In this document: positions 25,607 through 37,339 of the stretch, piece after piece
Numbering within the stretch: position 1 is the first letter of the stretch
How the letters are laid out: the number at the start of each line of letters is the position of its first letter
Assembly (NCBI GenBank): GCA_014607495.2
Contig: CP053172.1
Coordinates: 6,214,888 to 6,278,887 of the forward strand
From: Carposina sasakii
Taxonomy: Eukaryota > Arthropoda > Insecta > Lepidoptera > Carposinidae
Reading direction: 5' to 3'
DNA: 64,000 bases
Made by a program: the position numbers and the translations under genes
Notes under the pieces: model-generated
Databases searched by the model: none
What the model saw: the letters and a program-made list of their open reading frames with translations, nothing else
What the model was told of the DNA's origin: nothing

Positions 25607-28466
25607 ATGCCGATGACAGCAGCTGAACGTCAGCAACTATATAGACGACGATTAAAAGAACAAAATCCGCAAAAATTTGAAGAATTAAGATTAAAAAATT
25701 TAAATAGAATCAAGAAGAAATATGTCCAAGTTTCGAAACTAACAGAGAATCAAAAATTGATTAGAAGGAAGAACTGGAGAAAGCTTAAGAAAAATCAAAA
25801 GAAAAAACGAGATCCTCAAGAGCAAACCAAAAAGAGTCCAAAAGAATATCAACGTTTCTATAAACGGCTGAAAAAAGAAAATGAAAAACAAAAAAAAAAT
25901 TATTAATGAGCAAAGAAAAAATACAAGCACTTAAAAAGAAAGTATATCGACAAAAAATTCTCCTTGATTGCCAAATATCGACAAATGCTTCAGAACAGTC
26001 ACATTCTATTAGTCAAGAACAACCACTGACACCAAACTCTAAATCAAATGAAATTATCCAATCAATGACTATTTCAGAAGAGGACAAAAAGAAAATTAAA
26101 AAAGTAATACTAGAAAATTATGTTACAACAGAAGCAATTAAGCAGGAATACACGAATAATAAAAACATAAAAAAGGTTTTGAGAAATATCTTTACATCGC
26201 AGATTGTACGAAAGTATAAAATGCAATCAAATTTGAGACGAGTCATTGGTTTAAAAAGCAGAATCCGCAATCTTTCAAAATGTGTTGGTCTTAAACGAAA
26301 CAGCAAGTTGGTAAAGAAAATTCGACGCTTTTACCTGCGCGATGATGTCAGTCGGGCTTCAGCGGGGAAAAAAGAAACTAAGACCTATAAAAAGCAGAAA
26401 CATCAAAAACGATACCTCCTCGATACCATGTCAAATTTACACAAAAAGTTTAAGGAAGAAACTGGTATCAAAGCTTCTGCTACGACATTCCGCAGACACA
26501 GGCCTTTTTATGTGGTGAAACCGCGACTCTCAGACCGTGAAACATGTGTTTGCAAAATTCACGCAAACATTGAGTTTAAATTCCAGGCACTATAAAAAAT
26601 GAAGGTTTTAGATCCATATGTAAAATTAATGGATATATTAGAAGTGATAGTATGTGATAAAAAATCCAAGGAATGTATGTATTCAGAGTGCAACATTTGT
26701 AAAACGTCAACTGTAACTTACAATTTTGCTGGGAGGAATAAAAATGACAACGTTACCTGGTTTGAGTGGACTACCAAAGATGTGGAATACCAAAAGAATA
26801 ATGAGACTAAAAAGACAAAAAAAGTAGTTACACAATCAATGACTGAAAAATTAGAGATCCTATTATCCCATTTTGAAAAAGAACTTATAAAGTTTAAAAA
26901 ACATTATTTTAATATTTGGCATCAATATAATATCTACAGAAATCTTAAAAACAATCTGCAATATAATGAGGTCCTAGTTCATTGTGATTTCTCAGAAAAT
27001 TACAGTTGCAAATTGCATAGGCAAATACAGGCTGTCCACTTCGGTTCGCAAAACCAAATTTCCTTGCACACAAGTGTGATGTATATTCTAGGTTCCAAAC
27101 CTCAATCATACTGTACCTTATCTGATTCAACGGATCATTCACCAGCAGCAATATGGGCCCACCTAAAACCAATCCTCATAGATATCAAGACAAAACATCC
27201 GGAAATTGATATTCTTCATGTATTTTCAGATGGGCCCGCCACCCAATACAGGCAAAAAAAGAACTTCTATTTATTTAAATATTATCTTGAAGATTTGTAC
27301 TTCAAAAAGGGAACTTGGAACTTTTCAGAGGCATATCACGGAAAGGGGGCTGCTGATGGAATCGGAGGAGTAATCAAGCGTCTTTTAGATGCTAAAGTGT
27401 CGCACGGAATAGATGTTTTGAATACCTCAGTAGCCTACTCTGTTCTTAAAGAAGACACAAACGTGTATCTTTTCTGCGTTAATGAATCGGATATTAGCGA
27501 GATAAAAAACAGAAATCAAGCAGCACTCGAAGCTTTAGTGCCAATTCCTAATACCATGAACATTCACCAGATACAAGCCGAGTCAGAAAACTGCTCAAAT
27601 GAAGTAAAGTATCGAGTTCTGAGCTGTTTTTGTAATAGCTCAAGCTTGAGAGGCTTTTGTGACTGTTTCGACACTAAAAAACACCTTCTGATAAAGCCAC
27701 GTCCCAAAAAGCGGATCAGGTTATTCTCATCCGATTCAGATGGCTGCCAGCCTTTATTATTAACAAAACGGAAATATAATCTCACCCCTTTAACAACCGA
27801 ACGAGAACTGATTGATACATCTGCTGTTGTTCAGAAATCTAAGTACAAAATACCTAATTCCTCTAGCAATACGTCAAAAATCATTCCAACTGTATCCGGT
27901 GTTAATATTAAAGACTCTGATTCTGATGGTTTAGAAATATTCAATATATCACGCGTAGTCAATAAAACTACACTGCCTGATATTAACACGCCTGTAAGTA
28001 ATAAAGAAAATGTTGACCATGATAAAGACGGCATTAAAAAACTTAAAAAAGAAGAGGCACCTGCGACTATTTTGTCAGACATTCGCAATAAGTCAAAAAC
28101 CATTCCAACTGTATCTGGTGTTGATATTGGTGACTCTATTCAGATGGTTCAGAAATATTCAATATATCACGCGTTGTTAATAAAACTACGCTGCCTGATA
28201 TTAAGACGCCTGTAATTAATAAAGAAAATGTTGACCATAATAAAGACGGCATCAAAAAACTTTAAAAAAAGGGGGCACCTGTGACTATTTTGTCAGACGT
28301 TCGCGTTAACTATTCACTTGATGATTTAAAGCAAATGATTTGTACAAAGAGGCAAAACGTATCTTCATATGATCTCCAAAAAGTATATCCTGAAATGTTC
28401 AAAGAACCAGCAACTACGCCAAAAATGAGATTTTTTTTTGTTGATAGTTCTAGTGAAAGTGAGTAG
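25607..28466 (+). pseudogene. Transposase of the 5.9-kb element, broken by frameshifts and one stop
   Basis: Four consecutive reading frames (25607-25906, 25906-26595, 26599-28215, 28281-28466) form one decayed gene of about 950 codons. The start is basic and coiled-coil-like (TAAERQQLYRRRLKEQNPQK). A Cys cluster, ECMYSECNICK, follows. The core has three acidic motifs: HCDFSENY (D130 of the third frame), FSDGPATQY (D211) and SEAYHGKGAADG (E244), spaced like an RNase-H-fold DD(E/D) transposase. A second Cys cluster (CFCNSSSLRGFCDCF) precedes a Ser/Asp-rich tail. Lesions: a length change in a 10-A run (25890-25899), an in-frame TAA (26593-26595), one missing base near 28135 and another shift near 28260. 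I know similar proteins in aphids, cnidarians and fish as uncharacterised transposon proteins. Function as a transposase is inferred from the motifs and the enclosing TIRs. Confidence 0.82.
27868..28304 (+). repeat. 219-bp tandem duplication inside the transposase gene
   Basis: 27868-28086 and 28087-28304 are about 88-90% alike by eye. The period is 219 bp, exactly 73 codons, so the duplication originally kept the frame. The second copy has since lost a base and gained a shift, which ends the long frame at 28215. Confidence 0.85.
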
Positions 28467-29504
28467 GAATATTGCATTGTTGCTATATAGGTATTATGTA
28501 GTTATATTTTATATAATATATAAGTTCCTATATTTTTTTTAATATTATGTATGCTAGTATAGATGTTAACATCCATGTGTATAATGTATACAATGACTAG
28601 CGTGTCCTGTCCAATTTTTATTATTTATATTATATATTTATATTAATAATTAAAATTAAATAATTTATATTAATATTTATCATCTATTATGTTATACTAT
28701 GATGAATACAAACCAATATATTGTTTATTTTACACATGGACGGTAACATAATGTATATTTTATGTTTTGATTGTTTATTATTGTATGATTTACCAAGAGC
28801 GGTTAACAGGCTAAAATTAAGTTCCTAATAAGTATTTAATTTAAAAAAAACATTGGATAGGTACATAATATAATTATGATTGTTAAAAGATGTCGTCAAA
28901 AAATGTTTTATGTTTGTACCCTCGACTTTTTATATAAAAATGTACGTTATATTTTGAGAGTGTAAGAGTTTATGGTGTACTTAAGTATAATTAAAAACCG
29001 GTTAAAAATATGTGAATTGTAAATTCTTTTCTAATCTTATGAGACTAAATCAGTACCAAAGTGAGAATTTCTTTCTTTATTAAATAAACGAATTATAAAA
29101 ATATTTGTATTTTATTGTGCTTTTATGCGAGCGATCAATAAAGAAATAAGTATTAGTTATTATGTCAATTGTGAAAAGACCTTAAGTTTTCATTTTTGTT
29201 ACTTTTTTGTTACGAGTTTCATTTTTGTTATGGTTTCATTTTTGTTTCATTTTTGTCACAACGGTCATTTTAAATGGTTTTCACCCAGTATGCAGTCCAT
29301 GCAGTGACACACAGAAAATGTGGTCATACACATAGTAATTAGCGTCCTGACCATCGGAACGGAATTACTCTATAAAACGGACAATACACGTTCAGTCATT
29401 ATACCCATTAAAAAATTCTGCCCCTAAAAGTCCCTGATCATCCTTTTTTCCCTAAATTTAGGGTTAAAACCCCTAAGTTGTCACCACTGTAGCAACTTGT
29501 CATA

Positions 29505-29720
29505 ATTCATCATTCCCAGCCTTAAGAAGTCCACTGCTGAACATGATCCTCTCCGACCGTATTTCGGCCAAGGCCGGAGATTGGCCAGGTACGCAGACAA
29601 ACGCAAACACAGATGCACTCTCTATTCCCTCACTCTCATAGTCCGATGGGACGGAAAGCCGACACGACCGGAGAGAGATCAGGCGAAGGACCAACAGTTT
29701 TACGTGCATTCCGAGGCACG
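29505..29720 (-). mobile_element. LINE-type remnant right of the 5.9-kb transposon
   Basis: aagtccactgctgaacatga... and 'ctgatctctctccggtcgtg' in reverse resemble LINE 3' ends. A second piece lies at 29818-29850. Confidence 0.5.
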
Positions 29721-30046
29721 AGCCAAGTGACAGTTTTGCAACATTAAAATCTGTACATGAAATATATTCATTGGTACAGGCCCGTGACTGGGATCGAACT
29801 TACGCCTCCCGCTTGGAACAGCTCACTGCTGAACATAGGCCTCCCCCAAAGCAACTTATCAGTGATAGGCAATTAGCATCGGTCCCCTCAATGCTAAAAG
29901 TGGCTGCGGGATATCCTATATGATCCTGCAGTGCCGGCTACACCATTTCGCGAACACTACCATTTGTGTATGTATGTATATATATGTAAAGAGTTTAGAA
30001 TTGTTTAAAAAAATCTATCGTACATTATGCTTCATTCAAAAATATA

Positions 30047-30245
30047 CATACGTATAATAATCACGCCTTTATCCCTTACGGGGTAGGCAGAGCACCAAGG
30101 GCCGATAGAACCACATGGTGCCACTTCTGACCAATTTTGAGGGTATAGTTGAGATGTACAAGTTCGCTTAGTAGTGACAGGTGGTCAGCCCATCGCCTAC
30201 AAAACACCAAGACCCTCTTGTCCCTCTACTGACTTGTACAGTATG
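30047..30245 (-). mobile_element. SINE-like (TATG) repeat copy
   Basis: Reverse copy from acatacgtataataatcacg to tactgacttgtacagtatg. Confidence 0.65.
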
Positions 30246-30450
30246 CCCGGGAAGAAAAGCAACTTTACGTTTTTTTTTTCACTCCCAGAGCAGCATAGAA
30301 GAACTCAAAAATATACTTAAAAAATAATTAAAAAATGTCATTAACTCATATTTCTACACCTTTTCACAACAGGGTATGTCAGTGTGAATGGATACTACGA
30401 CCTACTAAGCCATGGGTGTATATGCGCGCGCTTGGCCACCCTCTGGCCTG

Positions 30451-30583
30451 TATATAAGCCGCTGTGCCGTCTACTCAGACCCTGTACCAAGCCTTACTTG
30501 CTGACGGCTGTGTTTGTCTTAAATAGTCGCCATCTTGAAAAAAGAGAAGTTTTGTTATAAATTTTTTTTTCGGAGTTTTTGAG
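30451..30583 (+). promoter_or_regulatory. TATA/initiator pair followed by a splice donor: possible first exon
   Basis: TATATAAG at 30451-30458, an arthropod initiator TCAGA with its A at 30477, and GAG|gtaagt at 30584. The block would make a 107-nt non-coding first exon. No downstream exon was identified. It could belong to a host gene or to a transposon. Confidence 0.4.
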
Positions 30584-30604
30584 GTAAGTTTTTTCATATT
30601 TTAT

Positions 30605-30935
30605 TTAATTCAGTTTATATATATATATATATATATACTAGTGGACGCCCGCGACTTCGTCCGCGTGGAAATTGAATTGTAGCTTATATGACACGTTTGT
30701 CGGTTTACCAAAGCAGCGCCATCTATTGATTACTTACTCAACCAAGTCGAAAGGTATAACAGACAAATAATTAGCAATAAATTAAAATTGCGACTATAAT
30801 TTGAGATTTAAACTATCCTATCTCTCAAGTTGGATCGAACTGCACATGGTGTGCGAATTTTATTATAATCGGTTAAGTGGTTTAGGAGTCCATTGAGGAC
30901 AAACATTGTGACACGAGATTTATATATATTAAGAT
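30605..30935 (-). mobile_element. Lep1-like element next to a (TA)n run
   Basis: (TA)n at 30617-30638, then actagtggacgcccgcgac...; ends near agatttatatatattaagatt. Confidence 0.65.
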
Positions 30936-31970
30936 TAACTATGTTTTAATTTTAGCATAAGTTTAAAAAACTTTTTTGAGTATTCTAAATTTGTTAATAC
31001 TTAAAATCGTTGCGTATATCAAATTGACTATTATAACTACTAACATAAATGTATATTATGAAATTATTTTTAAATTTAAAAGAACCTTCATATTCTAATT
31101 CTTTATTGTACACAAAATACCTAGTACAATAAATATAGAGACTTTTACAAAAGAAATTCACACAAAATCTCACTTCCCAAAGAGTTAAAATGGCTCCCAA
31201 TTTGTTTTCGCCGGAATACTAATTTATTAACACTCCTTTTTAAGATTTTAAATTATCTCCTTTCTCCATTATATCTCAGTGAGCGCTTTGAATATCATTT
31301 TTCTAGAGATCGGCCTCTCCGATCCAATACGGCATCACTGCTACAAACTCCCCGATTTAATTCTGGGGCTTTTGGGTATTCTTTCTCGGTTCAGGCGGTT
31401 AAGCTCTGGAATATTAGAGATTGTCGCACTGTTGGCACATTTAGGAAAAAGCTGAAGGATCACTACCTGTCCATTATTTGACTATGCTGTCATTTGTTTC
31501 TCTCCTTTTTTATATAATTTAGTTAGTCTAGTAGAATTAGTTTCATTGTACATGTTACCCTGTTTGTTAATAATTTCTCTTTATTTGCTTGGCTTGCTGG
31601 AAGAGATCTCTGGTAGAGATAAGCTTGCTATTGTACATGCATCTCTTCTTTTTAACCGACTTCATATCTTGTAAGTTGTATTTTTTGTGTATGTGCAATA
31701 AAGAATAAGAAAATAAATAATAGTCAAAACAGTTTTGCAGGGCATAAGCAATAAGAAAAACTGTACCTACCTCTTATTAATAATAAATAAAAATAAGAAG
31801 CTTTACGTGTACAGACACAACTAGAGAAAATTATTAATATTTCATATAACATTTTGTATGACTATTGGCTGTTGCCCGCGGTTCCGCTCGCGTAGATGTA
31901 GAAGGACTATAAAATGTTAGTTTACTACCTATTCTTAGACCTATCGAATATACATACATACAGGGTGTTT
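30936..31970. other. Intergenic with possible LINE remnant
   Basis: 31170-31490 in forward frames has LINE-like words (cctctccgatccaatacggc) and a ttgtacatg-rich end followed by gcaataaagaataag, suggesting a decayed non-LTR 3' end. Unproven. Confidence 0.35.
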
Positions 31971-32215
31971 GTGACAGCCAAGTAAATATTGATACCATGA
32001 CCAGACCATGATTCTGAGGCGGAAAACACAGAAAATTTTCGCAGGAAAATTCTGAAATTTTCCCTTTTTTTCATATTATCAGGAAAAAAATTGTTTAGTT
32101 CGTTTAATTAGGCCTTAAATAATGACATAAAAATAAATTTTTTACCAAAAGATGATTTTCAAAAAAAGTTGCCCTCAAAAAATTTCAAAAAACTGAACAA
32201 GTGACTGTGGGAACA
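31971..32215. mobile_element. MITE family 3, truncated next to a family 2 MITE
   Basis: Begins cagggtgtttgtgacagcc. Its second half is missing and the family 2 copy starts about 10 bp on. Confidence 0.75.
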
Positions 32216-32224
32216 TTCTTTATA

Positions 32225-32637
32225 CAGAATGATTTTTGGTCGTCAACGTTCCCGAAAACTACGGAGTCTCCTCATCATTACGATCATTTTTCTACATGGA
32301 AGCATACCTGGGAAGTGCCTGCTTCCCAGGTATGCTTCTCTATTAGGATCCAAAGTTGAGTAAATAGACTGCATTTTTCTGCATAAATGCACATAGCCGC
32401 GTGTAGCAAGATTTTTTCACGAGTAATAATGAATATCTGTCTATGAAAAAACTAACATAAACACTGGACACTATAAATTTTGTCCGATCAAGTAATTAAC
32501 ATCGTTTCCCACATGAAGCAGCGAACTGGTTCGCTTCTTCATGGTTTCCCAGCATTTTTTTGACATAAACTTACTTTATTTGATCTATCTATAAAGTACG
32601 TACCCTTCATTAAGGGTGGTAACAAAAAAACATCCTG
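32225..32637 (-). mobile_element. MITE family 2 copy carrying a 32-nt palindromic insertion
   Basis: Complete copy that abuts a truncated family 3 MITE. At 32512-32543 it carries a palindrome absent from all relatives, described separately. Confidence 0.8.
32504..32551. mobile_element. 32-nt palindrome flanked by an 8-bp direct repeat
   Basis: 32512-32543 folds as CATGAAG-CA-GCGAAC / GTTCGC-TT-CTTCATG. gtttccca occurs at 32504-32511 and 32544-32551, whereas relatives have it once. It looks like terminal repeats with everything between lost and an 8-bp (hAT-type) duplication. Confidence 0.65.
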
Positions 32638-32657
32638 TATACTCGTATGTACATTTA

Positions 32658-32868
32658 GAGTAGGTAGTGATCCTGCCTGCGATGCCATAGGTCCTGGGTT
32701 CGAATCCCGGTAGGTGCAAACATTGATATGATGAATATTGATGTTTGTTTCCGAGTCATGGATGTTTCTATACTTATCTATGTATTTATATACCGTTGCT
32801 TATTGCCCACGACACAAGATCTTATGGATCTTACTGTGGGACTTAATGTGTTATGTAGTGTGTAAAAA
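32658..32868 (+). mobile_element. SINE family A copy
   Basis: Slightly 5'-truncated, with clear B-box gggttcgaatcccgg. The body ends in a short A run at 32868. Confidence 0.82.
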
Positions 32869-33633
32869 AAAACGATTTACTCTACTTTACCGTTCTTGAC
32901 CAAAAACAAGAATTTGGAAAGAGAAAGTCCTTTGGTCAGAGCGGAGCGCAGACCAATCATTAATCTAAGGTCCTTTGCTAGGTCTTATTGTTCAAATTGG
33001 AAAAAAATAGACCTGTGGGTGCTGCTACAATACATAAAATGCCATTTCGTTTTTTTTTTAATTTAGGTATCATTTATGAGGATAATAAGAGCCTTCTAAA
33101 TTGGATGTCACTTGACACAATGTAGCTTAATTAATCAGCTCTAAAATGGTCCAAAATAAATTATACTACTCCGAATTAATTATTTATTATCTGTAAATAA
33201 CTATCGTTTCAAATTTACTAGGTATGAATAAGTTTTTAATCAATATTTTGAAGAAGATACTTACAAATAAGTACTTAATTTAAAAGAAATTTAAGTAAAA
33301 AAAAAACATAATAAAATCATTTCTAACGGAATCTGTATTTTAACCACAAGATGGCCGATTTCAGACGATCATGAATATTATTACTATCCAGAAAAATCCT
33401 GATTAGTTTTTCCTGTAACTGAAAGGAGTCACGGATAACCGCTAGTGCTATTTTTCTGCATCACTACATCCGACCGCGTTTGCAATGAGCTCGCCTCAGG
33501 GGGTAAATGATAGAAGTTTATTAACAGCGAGGCATTCTTAGATTTTTGCAGTAAATGGTGCACTTTGATTGGCTGGCTATATGTTTGTGACTTTGTCCGT
33601 TGTTCTTATTATTGACCCATATTTTTGTGTCTG
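32869..33633. other. Intergenic, nothing recognised
   Basis: No gene signal. Confidence 0.4.
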
Positions 33634-33902
33634 CAGGGTGTAACAGAAAGGGTATGTTAAGCGAAAAGCTATAGCGACAAGCGAAAATAGCCCCCCATAG
33701 AGATCCTATTTCCAAAATTTGAGACTCGAAATCACATTTTTATTTTTCAAGATTGTATGGACATTCCTGAGTTGTTTCGGAATTCTTCATACTATCTGGA
33801 AAAATAAAAATGTGATTTTGAGTCTGAAATTTTGGAAATAGGTTCTCTATAGGGGCTATTTACATAGGCTTTCGCTTAACATACCCCTTTTGTTACACCC
33901 TG
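33634..33902. mobile_element. MITE family 1 copy
   Basis: Complete, cagggtgtaacagaaagg to ttacaccctg. The long arms pair. Confidence 0.85.
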
Positions 33903-34294
33903 TATATAAAAGATATATCCTGTATTGATACGGGGATTACTAGAAAACATCAGCTGCATCCGTACATGTCGTATGAGTAGACTATAAAATTTAGGGGCTT
34001 TCTCTCAAGCAACGAACCAGCAATATTAATTTTTTTTACAATTAGCTAGGCAAACATTTGACCGCCATCGTGCCTGACGTTAAGCAAGATGCGGCCTAGG
34101 GTGGTATATGGCAGGAAGTGCATTCCACTCCTTAGCCGTTCGCATTACAAATGAGTTAGCATAACGTTTGGTGCGGATGGGTATATTATATCAACAACAT
34201 AAGGGTGACATTTTAAGATTAGTTGCACATCAGAAAAATTAGGAAAAGTTAATGAAAAAAATAATTTTACATGACTGTCAGTTGATTGACGTAT

Positions 34295-34729
34295 AGTTAT
34301 GTAAGGATTTTTTTTTTTTTTAGTTTATCCCGAAGGAAAGGCAAGGGGAATTAAGCCCATACAGCCTAATCATTGTTTAGTAAAATGATTTCTGAATTTA
34401 TGATGAATGACAATGATAATGAATGGAAACGTCGGGAAAATCCTCAAGAACAAGTGTAAAGTTAGTCAAAATGAAAAATTATTGCAGAAACAACTTACAT
34501 GCGCCCATGAAGAGATCGTAATCCGGCTAAAGTTTTACTCGGCTTACCTGCGTATAAAACCATGCACACGCACTAGATTCACACCACAAGTAATCAAAAT
34601 ATAACTTATCTACCAGAAAACATCACCTTAAGTACACATGCAAGCCATTTACAAATAATTTTTGATTTTCACAAGAAAATTACACCTGCACCCTTCCAGC
34701 TTTTCCCGCCGAATAGCTTATGTCAGGAT
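34295..34729 (-). mobile_element. Third copy of the poly-A retroposon (minus strand)
   Basis: Element 34309-34714 in reverse. The imperfect target duplication is agttatgtaaggat / agcttatgtcaggat. Closest to the 23862 copy. Confidence 0.85.
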
Positions 34730-35067
34730 TATGTGTTTAATAAACAAGAAAGCATCGACAAAATAACGTTTTCACCATACGCTTGAGGTTTATGAGGAAA
34801 AAATAAAATCTATTTTTACATGCTACAGACAAACTAGAGCTAGTTATTAATAGATTTTGTGGGTAAATCCCAAAAAATATAACCCATCATATAAATCTGT
34901 ATAAAATTACTTCTGTTACCTGCGTCCTGCTATATATTATGCTGATCGGTATATTATAGTTTCCCCGGTCTATAATCCGATATTTAATCATTTTAACCTA
35001 CTTCAAAAAAATAAGAGTAAGGTTTACTAGCACGTTTGCTTCTGTAATGAATATACTAGTAAAGCTT

Positions 35068-35250
35068 CATCATCATCAGCCTATTGCAGTCCACTGCTGG
35101 ACGTAGGCTTCCTCCAGGTCACGCCACAAGACTGCCATGGGAGGTATTTGCCCATAGTCACCACGCTGGGCAGGCGGGTTGGTGACCGCAGTTTGTATTA
35201 TGGACTATGTTGTCAACACGGGAGGCGCTGCTGCTCACCTCTGTAGTAAA
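35068..35250 (-). mobile_element. Non-LTR retroelement tail, 5'-truncated
   Basis: catcatcatcagcctattgc start; truncated at ctgctgctcacctct. Confidence 0.7.
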
Positions 35251-35254
35251 GCTT

Positions 35255-36225
35255 ACCTACCATTGTTTTAAGGTATACGACAGTGTTAGTTATTACTCGC
35301 AGGAAATGCATTTTTAATTTGATTATCCGCAATATTTGCTTTCCGCGCCAAATGTATCTGGCGATCCTGTGGTTATTTTGTGCTACATTACTGTTTTTTG
35401 GACCACTTGTGATTCTCCATTGGGATTGATCAGTATTTTAAACTTTTTGGGACCAACTTTTTAGGGTTCCGTACGTCTGAATACAAAAACGGAACCCTTA
35501 TAGGATCACTCGTGTGTCTGTCCGTCCGTCGCTTACAGTCAATTATCTCCGAATCTATTAGACCGATTAAGTTGAAATTTGGTACACATATCAATTCCTG
35601 TGACCCAAACACAGAGGTGTGACGTGAGCAGATGAAATCTGTATATTGGGGGTCATTTTTGGGGGGGAAGGGGAAAATTAAAAAAAAAAAATTCTGAAAA
35701 CTGCATCGTGTGGCATATCAAATGAAAGGTCTTGTTGAGAAGATCTTAAATGTATTTTTTTGTAATTTTAAAATAAATAGTTTCCAAGTTATTCAAGAAA
35801 ATAGACGAAAATTGACCATTCCCCCCCCCTTATCTCCGAAACTACTGAACCTAAAATTTTGAAAAAAATACAGAAATTAGTTTTCTCCTTATAGATTATA
35901 GGAAAACCTATAAGAAGTCCATGATATTAAAATAACATGGTAAATCACTCAATATTGTGCGTACCAACTTTTTGTCAGATTTAAAAAAACATGATAGGTA
36001 ACATCGTACGGAACCCTCTTCACGCGAGTTCAACTTGTCGGCTTTTTTTTTTAATCACCCATGGGTTAAAATTTTGTTTTTAAGTAATTATCTAAAGCCT
36101 ACTTAAATAAACTACAAACTTTTTTCCTAAAAATTTTTTGCGAAAATTTTCAGTGGTTTTTGCCTCAGAATCATGGTCTGAAGTCGCCATATCAATATTT
36201 TCCTGACTGTCACTTCCACCCTGTA
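35255..36225. mobile_element. MITE family 3 split by a 580-bp insertion
   Basis: Left part to about 35462, right part from about 36043 to 36225 (tgtcacttccaccctg). The insertion at 35463-36042 is annotated separately. Confidence 0.75.
35463..36042 (+). mobile_element. 'gggttccgta' repeat of Lepidoptera, about 580 bp
   Basis: Begins agggttccgtacgtctg, contains a ctgtccgtccgtc stretch and ends tcaacttgtcggc before a T run. Such sequences are widespread in lepidopteran genomes; the class is uncertain. Confidence 0.65.
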
Positions 36226-36464
36226 TACATACACTCGAAAAACATAACCCACTTTCTGACTCAGTCGGGTAAAAAGAAACTACGCATTTACAAGGCGGTT
36301 TATATTCAACACGTGTATCTCAAGTTTTGACATAGTCGATCATTACTTTAAAAGTTTTGCTGGAGACGAAGTCATCCATCAATAAAAAGGAGATAAAATG
36401 CCTGAGCCTTCCACACGCATCGTGTAGGTAGATGACCCCAAAACTCTCTTGTAAATCGATCCTG

Positions 36465-37110
36465 ATGCGGGGTTTCACTAGAATACATCAGCTGCATCTC
36501 CTTCCGTGCATGTCGTAAGAGTCGATCTATTCCGGTCTGATCCCTTAAACTAATCCCTTTTTACTTTAAATCCACAACAAATTCCGGTCTGATACCAAAA
36601 TCTTTTTTAGATTCCGATCTGATCCCGTGGAGTTCTTTTTTTAATGTTTTTTTTTTTATAAAATAGGAAATAAAATAATGAAAATTCTACACATTGTTTT
36701 ATTGAAAAACGATAAAGTTAAGAAAAATAAAATAAGAATTAATAAAATAGTCTCGATCTCTTAGTAAAAATCAACAATCATTCGAAAAACAATATTGTAT
36801 GTGTCTACTGATTTACTTGCTAACAGTAACGGAATATAAAATAAATGAAATATTTATCTGATCCCGCGACGGGAACGGATAGGAATAAAATTATAAAATT
36901 AAATAAAACGGATCCTTTGCGGGATCACTTGCTGGGATCGGAACGGAATAGATCGTAAGGGTCGACTAAGGAACTCGGGGATGTTCTCTCAGACGATGAG
37001 CTAGCAACTTGTCAGTGACCTTTAACATCTCCTATCGCTATGCTAATGTATGGCTGGTATACTGCTAAGCAATCTTACATCTTTAACATCTCCCTCACGA
37101 TCTTGCAGTT
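36465..37110 (+). repeat. 'gatgcggggcttcac' repeat split by the 9-bp-duplication element
   Basis: 36465-36523 and 36964-37110 join to the same order as the 8143 copy. Confidence 0.7.
36515..36963. mobile_element. 431-bp TIR element with 9-bp target duplication (Mutator-like?)
   Basis: 36524-36954 begins gatctattccg and ends cggaatagatc. The flanks are gtaagagtc (36515-36523) and gtaagggtc (36955-36963). It interrupts the 'gatgcggggcttcac' repeat. Internally it has GATCCC-rich subterminal repeats. The 9-bp duplication suggests a Mutator-like element; this is inference. Confidence 0.78.
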
Positions 37111-37339
37111 TTGGCTCCTCCTCTTTTGGCTGGTTTGGTTTGAATTTTTAGATTAATTTTATTACGCATGAAACTTTATGAACTTATCTTGTGTTTTTGT
37201 TGGGTTAATTTGGTAACGTTGTGCTAGTCTGTAAGCAGCATCAATATCAGATTTTGAATTTAAATAACGTAAAATATTTGTGATATTTATATTAACAAAT
37301 AAATACCCCATTTCTGGGTATGTATCACGTCGCATGTAT

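Larger units (their letters stand above)
23388..29286 (+). mobile_element. 5.9-kb DNA transposon with TIRs, 4-bp target duplication and decayed transposase (Sola-like?)
   Basis: Both ends begin GGGTGAAAACCATTTAAAA and match at 30 of 33 terminal positions in inverted orientation. The flanks are AGTA at 23384-23387 and 29287-29290, a 4-bp target-site duplication. Inside are a donor CAG|gtaaga at 24459, an acceptor ctttttag just before the ATG at 25607, the transposase reading frame, and AATAAA at 29083. The right subterminal region repeats CATTTTTGTT several times. Two later insertions sit in it: a poly-A retroposon (23875-24315) and a MITE (25002-25371). Without them the element is about 5.1 kb. 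A 4-bp duplication and this transposase type fit the Sola superfamily, but the superfamily call is inference. Confidence 0.85.
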
